This document shows, in pieces, positions 26,801 to 35,909 of a stretch of 38,426 nt of DNA. The DNA comes from Bacteroidales bacterium (GTDB lineage Bacteria; Bacteroidota; Bacteroidia; Bacteroidales; UBA12170): NCBI GenBank assembly GCA_029938465.1, contig JAOZUW010000008.1, positions 1 to 38,426 of the forward strand. The letters run 5' to 3'. Position 1 is the stretch's first letter; each line of letters begins with the position of its first letter. The position numbers were made by a program, and so were the translations under genes. A model generated the notes under the pieces. That model saw only the letters and a list, made by a program, of their open reading frames with translations, did not search any database and was not told the origin of the DNA.

Positions 26801-29014
26801 TTACTTTTGCTCTTTTGCAAGTTCAATGGATAATAGCTCCTTGGCACGTATTCCAACATCGGCAGTTTTAACCTGATATTGCCAATACTGCTCAGCCCAA
26901 AGGAAAGCGTCGTACCATTTACCTTCGGCAGCATATCTCTCGTATTTTTCTTTAGAAGAAGCAGCCTGACCTAACTGACTAAAGGCATCTTCTACAAGAG
27001 CATTTACATAATGATAGTTTTGATAATTATTATCTTTTAACCATTGTACAACTCCATTAATAATTTCCTGGGTTGCATCAATAACTACAATTTTATCTTC
27101 ATAGTTTTTCTTATATCCAGCTAGTTCTTCTGCTGTTAAAGCTACTTCTTCACCAGCTTCAGGACCTTTATAATTTTTAGGTCTTACTAAAAGAATACCT
27201 TCCATCTCCAAGTGAAGTGCAGAACAAAACTCTGTGCAATAATAAGGGAAAACACCAGCTCTATTAGCAGTAAAAGTTAGAGAAGCTGTTTTTCCGGGTT
27301 CAAAACTACCATGCTTACCATAAGTATCCACGGTAAAACCGTGAGTTTCATCTTCAGCACGCTCTAAGTTAGTAAGGTGGAAAGTAACCACATCGCCTTC
27401 GTTTACTTCAACAATTTCAGGAACGATATGCGAACGAATCATGGTTCCATAAATATGTACTCGATTTCCTTCACTCTCTATTTTTTCTTGTCCGGCCACT
27501 GTTTTATATTCAGAGATTTCACCAGTTCTGGAGTTAGTACCTGTTTCGTAACGAATAATAGGCTTAATCGTTTTACGAAGAACCGCTACAGAACCGTAAA
27601 TATTGGCTTGCGGCAGGCTCATGGTATAGATATCAACCATATCATCAGATGAAATATCAATTAAATGTTGGAAACTTGGACGAACAGGACCTACGTTTGG
27701 ATAATTCTCATAAAGACCTTCTTTATCAGTGACTGTAAGATAGTTTGAGTGAGGTTCAACAGTTTGTCCTTGAGGTATCATTATATGACCAGGCTTGAAT
27801 GATAATGTGAGTTCATCATCTTTCTTTAAAGTTTCATAATTCCAACGAATGATCTTTTGATCGTTATACACTGATGAATAAACTGAATTTTCTCTGTAAT
27901 CGAAAGAAAAATCAACAACACCATTTCCAAGAGCCAGACTTCCGTGTAGAACAGCATCAGCTGCTATATCAGAACCATTTGCCATAGCATCTTTTACTTT
28001 TGCAAAATCAAATACATAAGCTTCATCACTAGCGGTGATAAAATATTTTCCATCAGGGCTAACTTTTACACTATTGGCTTTTGCAGCTATTTCGATAAAA
28101 GCAACCGCATGAGCAGCAACCGCATCTTTATACGAAACTACCTTAGTATTATTTACTTCACTGGTATTTAAACCTTCTAATTTCTTATAATCTACAATAT
28201 ATACATAATGCTTAGCATCTTTATCGGCAATACCTACTATAAATCCTTCGCTCACTAGTTTACCAGCATCAAAGTTATTTAAAGTATAGGCAGGTAATTC
28301 AAGTGTGAAAGATTCATCTTTTATTATACGGCCTACGTGATGACCTTCGGCATGATCACCTTCTGGCTCATGAAAAGCCCAGAAAGTAATACCCGATTTA
28401 AAATCATCTACATTAGTAGATTTATTATCCCAAGGAGCAGGATATTGACTACTTTGAACAATATACTCAGTATTGGGTGTAACAGCTACTCCTGCAAAAC
28501 AATTAATAAAAAGAGGATGTTGTATGACTTGCTTGGTTTCAAAATCATCGAGACCAGTAAGTGAGATACGAGAGTTGGCACCATCTGAATAAAATAAATA
28601 CTTACCATCGTATTTTCCTGCAGTTTCACTTAATGCAGGGAAACGCATATCGCCATAAGTATTAATTCGGTTATCCGAGGATCCTTTCTTTATGAGTAAC
28701 ATACTCTCATCATCGAAGCCATATCCTTGCCAAGGCTCAGGTGAAAATACCCCAACGTATTTATAAATACGCATAGATGGAATACCGTAAACAATCATGG
28801 AACCGGCATTACCAGTACCCACAAAGCTAAAGTATTCATCTCTACCTCCACGAGGCATAAAAGTTTTTACAGCACCTAGGACATCTGCATCGTTCAGCCC
28901 ACGTTCTGTTTTTACATCTTCTAAACTCTGTTGACCACTCACAACTTGCGGCAAAGCAAATAACATAAGTGAGGCTATTCCCAGAATTAGAATTTTTTTT
29001 ACTAAATGTATCAT
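26801..29014 (-). CDS. NosZ homologue with CuA site but degenerate CuZ
   Basis: A NosZ paralogue of 737 residues with a cleavable Sec signal (about 1-28, ending VVSG-QQ). It aligns with its neighbour along the whole propeller ('RGLNDADVLGAVKT', 'PSMRIYKYVGVF', 'ETAGKYDGKYLFY', 'TPNTEYIVQSSQYPAPW'). The cupredoxin domain has a perfect CuA set: H558, C593, E595 (backbone ligand position), C597, H601 and M604 in YYCTEFCSALHLEM. Of seven CuZ histidines only H410 (KPGH) remains. HH is R124-F125 (GDMRFPA), the next is F173, the HGV position is N314, no His lies in the 'LGNGVVDFSFD' stretch, and EPH is ANIY (I472). A helical 125-residue tail follows the CuA domain, ending 'WQYQVKTADVGIRAKELL'. Alone it cannot build CuZ, so it is likely an electron-transfer partner of the downstream NosZ. 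Confidence 0.93.
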   Translation of the reverse strand: MIHLVKKILILGIASLMLFALPQVVSGQQSLEDVKTERGLNDADVLGAVKTFMPRGGRDEYFSFVGTGNAGSMIVYGIPSMRIYKYVGVFSPEPWQGYGFDDESMLLIKKGSSDNRINTYGDMRFPALSETAGKYDGKYLFYSDGANSRISLTGLDDFETKQVIQHPLFINCFAGVAVTPNTEYIVQSSQYPAPWDNKSTNVDDFKSGITFWAFHEPEGDHAEGHHVGRIIKDESFTLELPAYTLNNFDAGKLVSEGFIVGIADKDAKHYVYIVDYKKLEGLNTSEVNNTKVVSYKDAVAAHAVAFIEIAAKANSVKVSPDGKYFITASDEAYVFDFAKVKDAMANGSDIAADAVLHGSLALGNGVVDFSFDYRENSVYSSVYNDQKIIRWNYETLKKDDELTLSFKPGHIMIPQGQTVEPHSNYLTVTDKEGLYENYPNVGPVRPSFQHLIDISSDDMVDIYTMSLPQANIYGSVAVLRKTIKPIIRYETGTNSRTGEISEYKTVAGQEKIESEGNRVHIYGTMIRSHIVPEIVEVNEGDVVTFHLTNLERAEDETHGFTVDTYGKHGSFEPGKTASLTFTANRAGVFPYYCTEFCSALHLEMEGILLVRPKNYKGPEAGEEVALTAEELAGYKKNYEDKIVVIDATQEIINGVVQWLKDNNYQNYHYVNALVEDAFSQLGQAASSKEKYERYAAEGKWYDAFLWAEQYWQYQVKTADVGIRAKELLSIELAKEQK

Positions 29015-29145
29015 AATTTTAGGTTTTAAAAAATATTGAATAAAATATCAAAAAGTCAAAATTCAAATTGGTTGATTGGCTTGTCCGTTTTTAAAAAAGT
29101 CTATGAAAGTTATTTAAGAATTAAAATACCCAAATAAACTAATCG

Positions 29146-29176
29146 CAAAGTTAATAAAATAAAGTTAATATATCAA
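29146..29176 (-). promoter_or_regulatory. Putative main promoter of the nos cluster
   Basis: Minus strand: TTG at 29176-29174, 20 bases, then TAACTTTG at 29153-29146, an exact consensus fit. The -33 TTG is embedded in the palindrome ATCAAATTGAT (29172-29182), a plausible operator. Transcription would start near 29140. Confidence 0.65.
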
Positions 29177-29323
29177 ATTGATAAATTTTAACATTTTATA
29201 AACAATTTATTAAGAAACATCAACCTGATATTAATATTCCTTATCATTCAGCTGGCACTTTTAACTTTCAAAAAGCTAGTCACCTAATTCGATATCAAAT
29301 AATTTTATAGCATTTTAATGTTT

Positions 29324-29353
29324 TTGTTAATTTTACAGATTATAGTATGTTTG
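29324..29353 (+). promoter_or_regulatory. Putative promoter of the FAD oxidoreductase gene
   Basis: TTG at 29324-29326, 19 bases, then TATGTTTG at 29346-29353. Leader of about 65 nt to the ATG at 29427. Confidence 0.55.
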
Positions 29354-29426
29354 TACTAAAGTTAAAGTGCAGTTATTGAATTGTTTATTAATAATACCAA
29401 TACGTTTAATTTGATTTATTCTATTT

Positions 29427-31067
29427 ATGATTTCAAAAAATAAGAACCCTACTGAATATGATGTTATAATTATTGGGGCTGGAGTCAGTGGTCTTACATT
29501 GGGTGGAATGTTTGCAAAACAAGGGATGAAGTGTTGTATTGTTGAAAAAGAACCGATACCTGGTGGTTATATGGCTGGTTATCTAAAAGATGAATTTCAT
29601 TTTGATACAGCAATTCACTGGCTTAATCAGTTTGGTAAAAATGGTATTGCACACCGTAGTTTTTCGTTCATAGGAGAAGACTATCCCCACCCCGAGCAGT
29701 TAACACGGATTCAGTATTATATTTCCAAGAATTATAAAATTCTGCTACAACCCGATTTGGAGCTGGTAAAAGCTGACTTTATCCACCACTTCCCTGATGA
29801 GGTAAAAGGTATTACAAAGTTTTTCAAGCATGCAGAACAATTAGCAAAGCTAAGCCTTAAAATGTCGGATTATACACGCTCAAGCCAAACGATGTCTTTT
29901 TTTGAAATGGTTTTATTCTACACACGGACATTTCCTTTTTTCTTACCCATGTTAAAGCATATTAAATATGCCGGTGACGACGGTATGAAGAAAGGTTTAT
30001 CAAAATACTTCAAAGGTGATGCCATTAAGGATGTTTTCAGCTCAGAAAGAGATTTGTTATCATGTCTTTTTCCTTTTGCCTGGGCAAAAAATAATGATTA
30101 TTATTCAACACCAAAAGGGGGTAGTGTGGCCTTTGTAAAATGGTTAATGGAAAAAAATAAATCTAACGGAAATGATATTATACTGAATACTGAAGTTAAA
30201 TCTATAATTATTGAAGGAGAAAAGGCTGTTGGGATTAATGCGGTGCAACAATCGGAAAATATTCAACTAAAAGCTAAATATGTGGTTGCGGCTTCCGACC
30301 TTCTATCCCTATACCGTAAATTACTTCCCGAAAAAGCTGTCTGGAAGCAGAAAATCCTTAAACTTGAAAAGTCGGTACTTTATAAGTCAGCATTCACATT
30401 GTCTGTAGCTCTTGATTGCGCCGCTGAAGATTTGGGTTTTGGAGAAGAATTAATTGTTCTGTCTAAAAACAATTTAGAAAGGCATAAACATGAGGATTCA
30501 AATCCCGATCATAGCAAATTAAATCTCGTTTCCCCTTCGGTCAGAGACAAAAGTGTTTGTCCTGAAAATCAGGGATTAGTGATCATATATATGCCTGCCG
30601 ATATGGAGAAATATGATTATTGGAAGACAGATACTACGAAAAATGGTAAGCAGATAAGGGGTGAAAAATATTATGAATTTAAAGATATAATAGCTAAAAA
30701 ACTTCTCCAAAGAATGGATGATGAGATTAATCCTGAATTTTCGAAGCATGTTCTATTTTATGAAACGGCCACACCTTTTACTTATGAACGGTATACCTTC
30801 AATTTTCGCGGTTCTATTATGGGTACAAGGCCATGTAAAGAAAATATGAAAAACAAGGTGGCTTCTCATTTTACTGAAATAAATAATTTGTTTGTTGGTG
30901 GACAATGGGCCGAGCTTGGCGGAGGATTGCCTACAACTTCGAGGTCGGCTATGAATACATTTTTAATCATTATGCGAAAAGAAAATAAGAAACGGTTTAA
31001 AACCTTAACTAAGTATTTTGATGGAATTATTGATCTCAAAGAATTAAATAGCGATAAAGAGCAGTAA
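29427..31067 (+). CDS. Phytoene desaturase/carotenoid isomerase-like FAD oxidoreductase
   Basis: A 546-residue flavoprotein. The N-terminal dinucleotide-binding motif is GAGVSG (17-22, in 'YDVIIIGAGVSGLTLGGMFA'), followed by 'VEKEPIPGGYMAGYL' typical of the CrtI/CrtISO/retinol saturase group. The C-terminal FAD motif is 'NLFVGGQWAELGGGLPTTSRSAMN' near 488-511. No signal peptide. Members oxidise or isomerise polyenes and some act on other lipids, so the substrate cannot be told here. It is divergent from the nos cluster and there is no carotenoid gene nearby. I do not assign a symbol. Confidence 0.82.
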   Translation: MISKNKNPTEYDVIIIGAGVSGLTLGGMFAKQGMKCCIVEKEPIPGGYMAGYLKDEFHFDTAIHWLNQFGKNGIAHRSFSFIGEDYPHPEQLTRIQYYISKNYKILLQPDLELVKADFIHHFPDEVKGITKFFKHAEQLAKLSLKMSDYTRSSQTMSFFEMVLFYTRTFPFFLPMLKHIKYAGDDGMKKGLSKYFKGDAIKDVFSSERDLLSCLFPFAWAKNNDYYSTPKGGSVAFVKWLMEKNKSNGNDIILNTEVKSIIIEGEKAVGINAVQQSENIQLKAKYVVAASDLLSLYRKLLPEKAVWKQKILKLEKSVLYKSAFTLSVALDCAAEDLGFGEELIVLSKNNLERHKHEDSNPDHSKLNLVSPSVRDKSVCPENQGLVIIYMPADMEKYDYWKTDTTKNGKQIRGEKYYEFKDIIAKKLLQRMDDEINPEFSKHVLFYETATPFTYERYTFNFRGSIMGTRPCKENMKNKVASHFTEINNLFVGGQWAELGGGLPTTSRSAMNTFLIIMRKENKKRFKTLTKYFDGIIDLKELNSDKEQ

Positions 31068-31156
31068 ATCACTTTATCTGAAGTATTAAAAAAATGATGA
31101 TCATTGAAAAAAGCTGTGATCGGCTATAATGTGCTGCTTTATCATAAAATGGGTTG

Positions 31157-31645
31157 TTATAAGTCTTTTGTTGTGGTATAGAATATAAGCTTGGCAGGAG
31201 CTTCAACAATTTCATTCCAATGCAATAAGTCGAATTCTAATCCTACAACAGCTGAAGTAGGCATCCAGTCTATGTCTGTATTACTTAAATAACTAGCTAC
31301 ACTGCTAATGCCCGGATTATGACCAATAATTAGTAAATCTTGAACAGTATCATCCACAGCATAAATAGTATCTAAAATAGCTCTACTTGAAGCTAAATAC
31401 AATGATTTTTCTTCTTCGATTAAGTTTTCGTTCAAGAGTAAAATATCTTTAACTACTTGAGCTGTTCGTATGGTTCGTTGAGACATACTTACCAATATAC
31501 AATCAGGTTTTACATTTTTCTCTTGCAAAAAGCGGGCAATTTTTTTGCTTTTCTTAATCCCTTTAGGTAATAAATCTCGCTCAAAATCGGTTTTATTATA
31601 GCCATCTTCAGCTTTGCCATGGCGCATTAAAAATAGTCGTTTCAT
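31157..31645 (-). CDS. SixA-type histidine phosphatase
   Basis: A small member of the histidine phosphatase superfamily (162 residues), related to phosphohistidine phosphatase SixA. RHG at 8-10 contains the catalytic phospho-acceptor H9. The second catalytic histidine lies in IIGHNPG (H109), and 'SQRTIRTAQ' (55-63) supplies the phosphate-binding arginines. The protein is cytosolic by lack of a signal. The start codon overlaps the end of the upstream nuclease-like gene by 4 bases, so the two are translationally coupled although one product is secreted. SixA removes phosphate from HPt domains in E. coli; the substrate here is unknown. Confidence 0.88.
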   Translation of the reverse strand: MKRLFLMRHGKAEDGYNKTDFERDLLPKGIKKSKKIARFLQEKNVKPDCILVSMSQRTIRTAQVVKDILLLNENLIEEEKSLYLASSRAILDTIYAVDDTVQDLLIIGHNPGISSVASYLSNTDIDWMPTSAVVGLEFDLLHWNEIVEAPAKLIFYTTTKDL

Positions 31646-32925
31646 TTTATTAGAATAAACTTTTTTGAATTGATCTTGCCTTGTTCATCAGTAAATCTTA
31701 TCACATATAAGCCATCAGGCATATGCATTAAAGGAATAGATTTTTGAAAAACCAAGGTGCTAGTATTTTCTGTAACACTATATACTTGTTTGCCATAAAG
31801 ATTAAAAATACTAATCTCAATAGCTTGAACCTTTTTTAGTTGCAATTGAAGCCGCATTACTTCACTGCAAGGATTTGCAAAACGAATGGCACTAAAATTT
31901 GATAACTCTTCATCAATACCCAAACTTGCATCCACTCTTAATTGGCTCAATATGGGTAAGTGATCCGACATATCAAATAGTGCATCAATGATTTGAGACG
32001 GTGCAGAGCTATTATTGGGAGAATCATTAATGCTTTTGTTAAAATGCTGACCATCATTGCCTAAGGCTTGATAAGTATCAGAAAGTAAATACAAATCATT
32101 ATCACTCTGAAGCAAGGATGAGGATGCCATAATAAAATCAAAACGATCATCGAGACCTCCATGGCTAAAGCAAGCTGTATTTACAGAATGCGTACTTTGG
32201 GTATGCACATCCTTAAAATTAAAGTTGTTGTTCCAATGGCCTTCTCTTTCAATAGGATCGAAAAAATATTGAACACCATTATAGCTGTAAATCAAATTTT
32301 TATAAGCTTGCTCCTCATTATCATATACATTAAAATCACCCATAAAAAGCATATTCTCAGGCAAATTATGCGTTCTGATATAAGACATGGCTGAGGAAAC
32401 CATTGATGCCCTCTTATCTTCGTTTGTGCTACCTGTACCTGCTTTTAAATGAGCCACAAAACAACTTAGAAAAATCGTATCATTTGTTTGTAACAAATCA
32501 CCAGAATTATAATAAAGTGTATAAACATCAATATCTCTTACTATGGAATGAACTACATCTTGCGAATAAAGCGTCAGCTTTTCACTATTGTAGTATAGCA
32601 TATTTACCAAATAGGAATCGGCATAATTAAAAGAAAGGGCTTTTTTGTATTTAGTTACACCATTTGTATTCAGCACTTGATTCAATATCATATGATGATA
32701 GGAAGTGTTTTCTGATAATTCATTCACTGTAAAGATATCAGGCTCTACGTAATTGATAATAGTTTTTAGATAAACATTTTTATCATTTACATTATTAGTA
32801 TTAGTAGTACAGTCGTTCCAATAATTACCATAGTTTAAAAGATTATACTGCATTAGCTGTAGTGTGTCTTGTGCGCTAACCCATAAACTGGTAAAAATAA
32901 AAATAATGAACAATGCTTTTCTCAT
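31642..32925 (-). CDS. Secreted endonuclease/exonuclease/phosphatase-fold protein with a T9SS sorting domain
   Basis: 427 residues with a signal peptide MRKALFIIFIFTSLWVSAQ. The catalytic fold motifs of the EEP superfamily are present: 'MQYNLLNYGN' at the start, 'DIFTVNEL' (metal-binding Glu), 'CFVAHLKAG' (H), 'LFMGDFNVY' (DxN) and the final 'SDHLPIL' (DH). The last about 75 residues ('IRFANPCSEVMRLQL', 'EISIFNLYGKQVYS', 'GLYVIRFT') are a T9SS type A C-terminal signal. It probably acts as an extracellular nuclease or phosphodiesterase. A minus-strand TACATTTG box lies at 32953-32946. Confidence 0.88.
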   Translation of the reverse strand: MRKALFIIFIFTSLWVSAQDTLQLMQYNLLNYGNYWNDCTTNTNNVNDKNVYLKTIINYVEPDIFTVNELSENTSYHHMILNQVLNTNGVTKYKKALSFNYADSYLVNMLYYNSEKLTLYSQDVVHSIVRDIDVYTLYYNSGDLLQTNDTIFLSCFVAHLKAGTGSTNEDKRASMVSSAMSYIRTHNLPENMLFMGDFNVYDNEEQAYKNLIYSYNGVQYFFDPIEREGHWNNNFNFKDVHTQSTHSVNTACFSHGGLDDRFDFIMASSSLLQSDNDLYLLSDTYQALGNDGQHFNKSINDSPNNSSAPSQIIDALFDMSDHLPILSQLRVDASLGIDEELSNFSAIRFANPCSEVMRLQLQLKKVQAIEISIFNLYGKQVYSVTENTSTLVFQKSIPLMHMPDGLYVIRFTDEQGKINSKKFILIK

Positions 32926-33002
32926 TTAGCTAAGTTATTGATGGGCAAATGTACAGGAAATATAAATTTATACTAATTTTGAAGCAAACAAAATCAAAAC
33001 AG

Positions 33003-34790
33003 ATGAAAACAACACTTATCATTCTTTTGAACCTTGCCATAATGGTAGCTATTGGACAAGATAAAGAGGAACAGTGGCTCACTAAATTTGAAAAATCAAA
33101 TTATATGCAGACTGTAAGCTACGATGAATGTATAGCTTTTTCAAAAAAGCTAGCTCATAAAAGCGAAATAGTACATTATAGTGAAATAGGTTGGAGTCCG
33201 CAAAAAAGAGCTATTCCAATGTTAATTATTGATAAAGATGGTTATACTTTACCCGAAGATATAAAAAAGACTGGTCGCTTAATTATGTTTATACAAGCAG
33301 GTATTCATGCTGGAGAACCTGATGGCACTGATGCTGGCTTTATGCTTATTCGAGATATGATTATTTACCAAAAACATTTGGGTTTACTGGATAAAGTGAG
33401 CATTCTCTTTATTCCTTCATTTAATGTAGATGGTTTAGCCAGAATGAGTGCTTATAATCGTATTAATCAAAATGGACCAGAGGAGATGGGTTGGAGAACC
33501 AATAGTAACAACCTGAATTTGAACCGTGATTATATGAAAGCAGATAGTCCGGAAATGAAGGCTTGGTTAAAGGTATTTCATCAATATTTACCTGATTTTT
33601 TTATCGATTGTCATACTACAGACGGAGCTGATTATCAATATGTAGCCACCTATGGAATAGAAACCTACGGTAATATGGATAATGAATTAACCCAATGGCT
33701 AAGCCATTATTACGAACCAAAGCTTAAAGAGCAGATGCAACAAAAAGGAAGTCCCATTTTTCCATATGTAAGTTTTAAAAAATGGCATGACCCTCGTAGT
33801 GGTTTGGTCAGAAGAGTGGGCACACCTATGATTTCACAAGGTTATACTGCTTTACAAAATAGAATAGGATTATTAATTGAAACACATATGCTAAAAGCTT
33901 ATAAACCTAGAGTATATGCTACCTATAATTTGCTTGTAATGAGCTTAGAAATGATGAATGCAGAAGCTAAAACACTAAAAAAACTCCATCACAATGCTGA
34001 TCTGTTAATGAGTTCGGAAAAATTAGGCCCTCAAAAATTATGTGTAGCCTATCAAGTAGACTATATGGATACCACTCAAGTGGATTTCTTAGGAATAGAA
34101 TATGATATGCAAGTTAGTGATCTTACAGGAGGAGAATGGTTTCAATATTCCAAAACCCCTGCCACTTTCCAAATAGATTTGTTTGAAAATCAAGTGGAAG
34201 AAACGGTAGTAAAACTTCCAAAAGCCTATATTATTCCAGTTGAATATCCCGAAGTTCAAGAAATTATTAAAAGTCATGGTATATCCTTTTTTATTACTGA
34301 TAAAAAACACACTATAGAGATAGAAACCTATAAGTTTAGCCAACAAAAATGGGGACAAAATCCCTATGAAGGGCATCATAGTTTGACCAGTTTTAAAGCT
34401 GATCCAATTCAAAGAAAAACGACCTATGAAGCTGGTGCTATGGTAGTTCCTGTTCGGCAAAGAGCTTTAAAAGTTTTGACTTATCTTCTGGAACCTAAAG
34501 CTGATAACTCATTTGTTTCTTGGGGGTTTTTTAATGCTAGCATGGAACAAAAAGAATATTCTGAAACCTATGTAATGGAAAAAATGGCTCGGAAAATGAT
34601 TGCCGAAAATCCTGATCTATTAACAGAATTTGAAGCCTGGAAAAAGGAAAATCCACAAAGAGCTAAAAGTCAATGGTTGCAATGCAATTGGTTTTATCAG
34701 AAATCACCCTATTGGGATCAAAAGAAAGACGTTTATCCTGTAGGTAAAATTACAGATCAAAAAGTGCTTTTTTTATTGGGCCAACATTGA
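33003..34790 (+). CDS. M14-family zinc carboxypeptidase, secreted
   Basis: A metallopeptidase of about 595 residues. I chose the ATG at 33003, which gives a proper signal peptide (MKTTLIILLNLAIMVAIGQ); the frame runs back to 32949. Zinc ligands are H102 and E105 in HAGEPDG (numbered from the chosen start) and H204 in 'DFFIDCHTTDGA'. A conserved 'NLNLNRDYMK' (arginine binding the substrate carboxylate) lies near 170-179. The catalytic glutamate is probably E293 in 'LLIETHML'. The C-terminal about 250 residues are beta-rich without a T9SS tail, so the enzyme is probably periplasmic. It would remove C-terminal residues from peptides. It stands divergent from the nuclease gene. Confidence 0.9.
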   Translation: MKTTLIILLNLAIMVAIGQDKEEQWLTKFEKSNYMQTVSYDECIAFSKKLAHKSEIVHYSEIGWSPQKRAIPMLIIDKDGYTLPEDIKKTGRLIMFIQAGIHAGEPDGTDAGFMLIRDMIIYQKHLGLLDKVSILFIPSFNVDGLARMSAYNRINQNGPEEMGWRTNSNNLNLNRDYMKADSPEMKAWLKVFHQYLPDFFIDCHTTDGADYQYVATYGIETYGNMDNELTQWLSHYYEPKLKEQMQQKGSPIFPYVSFKKWHDPRSGLVRRVGTPMISQGYTALQNRIGLLIETHMLKAYKPRVYATYNLLVMSLEMMNAEAKTLKKLHHNADLLMSSEKLGPQKLCVAYQVDYMDTTQVDFLGIEYDMQVSDLTGGEWFQYSKTPATFQIDLFENQVEETVVKLPKAYIIPVEYPEVQEIIKSHGISFFITDKKHTIEIETYKFSQQKWGQNPYEGHHSLTSFKADPIQRKTTYEAGAMVVPVRQRALKVLTYLLEPKADNSFVSWGFFNASMEQKEYSETYVMEKMARKMIAENPDLLTEFEAWKKENPQRAKSQWLQCNWFYQKSPYWDQKKDVYPVGKITDQKVLFLLGQH

Positions 34791-34816
34791 TTTTTTTAGA
34801 GTATTCTAAATACGTT

Positions 34817-35353
34817 CTACTCTTTACGAAACATATCGGTATTATCTACTTTTTGTCCGGAATATTCCTGTACTTCATCTTTAATATAGGATAATTCTAT
34901 ACCTACTTCTTTAAACATGGCTTCTGATTCGGCTCCGGCATGGTATTTTTTTTCACAAACTACTCTTTCTATTCCGCAATTAATAATAAGCATAGCACAA
35001 GTACGGCAGGGTGTCATTCGGCAATAGAGTGTTCCTCCTTCAAGGGCAATGCCACGACGTGCTGCCTGTGTAATAGCATTTTGTTCGGCATGCACTGTTC
35101 TTACACAATGCTGAGTAATATGCCCATCTTCGTGTATCACTTTTTTAAATAAATGACCTACATCATCACAATGATCTAAGCCTTTGGGAGAACCCACATA
35201 ACCCGTTACCAAAATCTGTTTGTCTTTGGTGATTACACATCCACTACGTCCCCTATCACAAGTGGCTCTTTGAGCTACAGTATCAGCTAATTGTATAAAA
35301 TATTCATCCCAAGAAGGACGTATATGTACTTGTTTTTCTTTTTTATTATTCAT
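34817..35353 (-). CDS. Deoxycytidylate (dCMP) deaminase
   Basis: A zinc hydrolase converting dCMP to dUMP for thymidylate synthesis. The 178-residue protein has the deaminase signature HAEQNA (H88, catalytic E90) and TPCRTC (C116, C119 as zinc ligands). Also present are 'VGSPKGLDHC' (54-62) and a C82 in 'QHCVRTVHAEQ', the typical ComEB/dCMP-deaminase pattern rather than the cytidine deaminase one. Its start overlaps the end of the kinase-like gene by 8 bases. Confidence 0.92.
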   Translation of the reverse strand: MNNKKEKQVHIRPSWDEYFIQLADTVAQRATCDRGRSGCVITKDKQILVTGYVGSPKGLDHCDDVGHLFKKVIHEDGHITQHCVRTVHAEQNAITQAARRGIALEGGTLYCRMTPCRTCAMLIINCGIERVVCEKKYHAGAESEAMFKEVGIELSYIKDEVQEYSGQKVDNTDMFRKE

Positions 35354-35909
35354 TATTGAGGAGTTTTTCTATCACTAATTCGGTTTCCTGCTGCAACTGC
35401 TCAAAACTACCATTATTATCAAAACGATAATCGGCCATAGCAATACATTTTTTAAGATTTTGTTTATTTGGATCTTCGTTGTTCATCTCACGAGCTTCAT
35501 TTGATTTAAAGGTATCAAAGGAAATATCATCGGTAGCAGAGGCTCTAAGTTTTATTCTATTATATCGTACTTGAGCATCAGCGTCTACTGCAAAAAGAAA
35601 GAAAGAGCCTTTTTGTTGTAATGAATCTATTTCTCCCGGAGTTCTGATACTTTCTATGATACAATGCTGCCCACTTTCTATGGCTTCTTTATATAATTCA
35701 TCTGTAATAAAAGATGGTGAATATTGGGCTCGCAATTCGTTAGCCAATAATGTCATACTATCTCTATTATTGGGCATATTTCTTTTTTCCATTTCTCTTT
35801 GCAGATACGAGCGTACCGAAAAATGAGCAAAACCACGTTTTTGAACTAAATAATCGACCATAGTGCCTTTTCCTGCTCCCAAAGTTCCGGTAATTCCAAT
35901 AATTATCAT
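35346..35909 (-). CDS. P-loop nucleotide kinase-like protein
   Basis: 187 residues with Walker A G8-TLGAGKGT (8-16). Next come 'YLVQKRGFAHFSVRSYLQRE', a lid-like charged segment and 'IIESIRTPGEIDSL' (about 89-102). The last reads like the substrate-binding region of UPF0200/dephospho-CoA kinase-like or (d)NMP kinases. There is no signal peptide. It sits between a LOG-family nucleotide hydrolase (4-base overlap) and dCMP deaminase (8-base overlap), so a nucleotide substrate such as a pyrimidine monophosphate is plausible. The exact substrate cannot be read from the sequence. Confidence 0.75.
   Translation of the reverse strand: MIIIGITGTLGAGKGTMVDYLVQKRGFAHFSVRSYLQREMEKRNMPNNRDSMTLLANELRAQYSPSFITDELYKEAIESGQHCIIESIRTPGEIDSLQQKGSFFLFAVDADAQVRYNRIKLRASATDDISFDTFKSNEAREMNNEDPNKQNLKKCIAMADYRFDNNGSFEQLQQETELVIEKLLNNE

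Larger units (their letters stand above)
29015..29426. other. Divergent control region between the nos cluster and an FAD oxidoreductase gene
   Basis: 412 AT-rich bases holding divergent promoters: one on the minus strand at 29146-29176 and one on the plus strand at 29324-29353. The nosZ leader would be about 125 nt long. Between the promoters lie palindromes, including ATCAAATTGAT (29172-29182) and TGATA...TATCA (29226-29246). No perfect FNR-type TTGATnnnnATCAA site was seen. No coding frame of note. Confidence 0.6.

Noticed and set aside
24049-29014. Simple pseudogene explanation for one of the two NosZ homologues
   Set aside because: Both frames are full length, with intact signals and conserved fold motifs, and each keeps a complete copper site; the losses are reciprocal and confined to ligand positions.
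29015-29426. FNR/CRP-type operator (TTGATnnnnATCAA) upstream of nosZ
   Set aside because: No site of that form was found; only half-sites in the opposite order.
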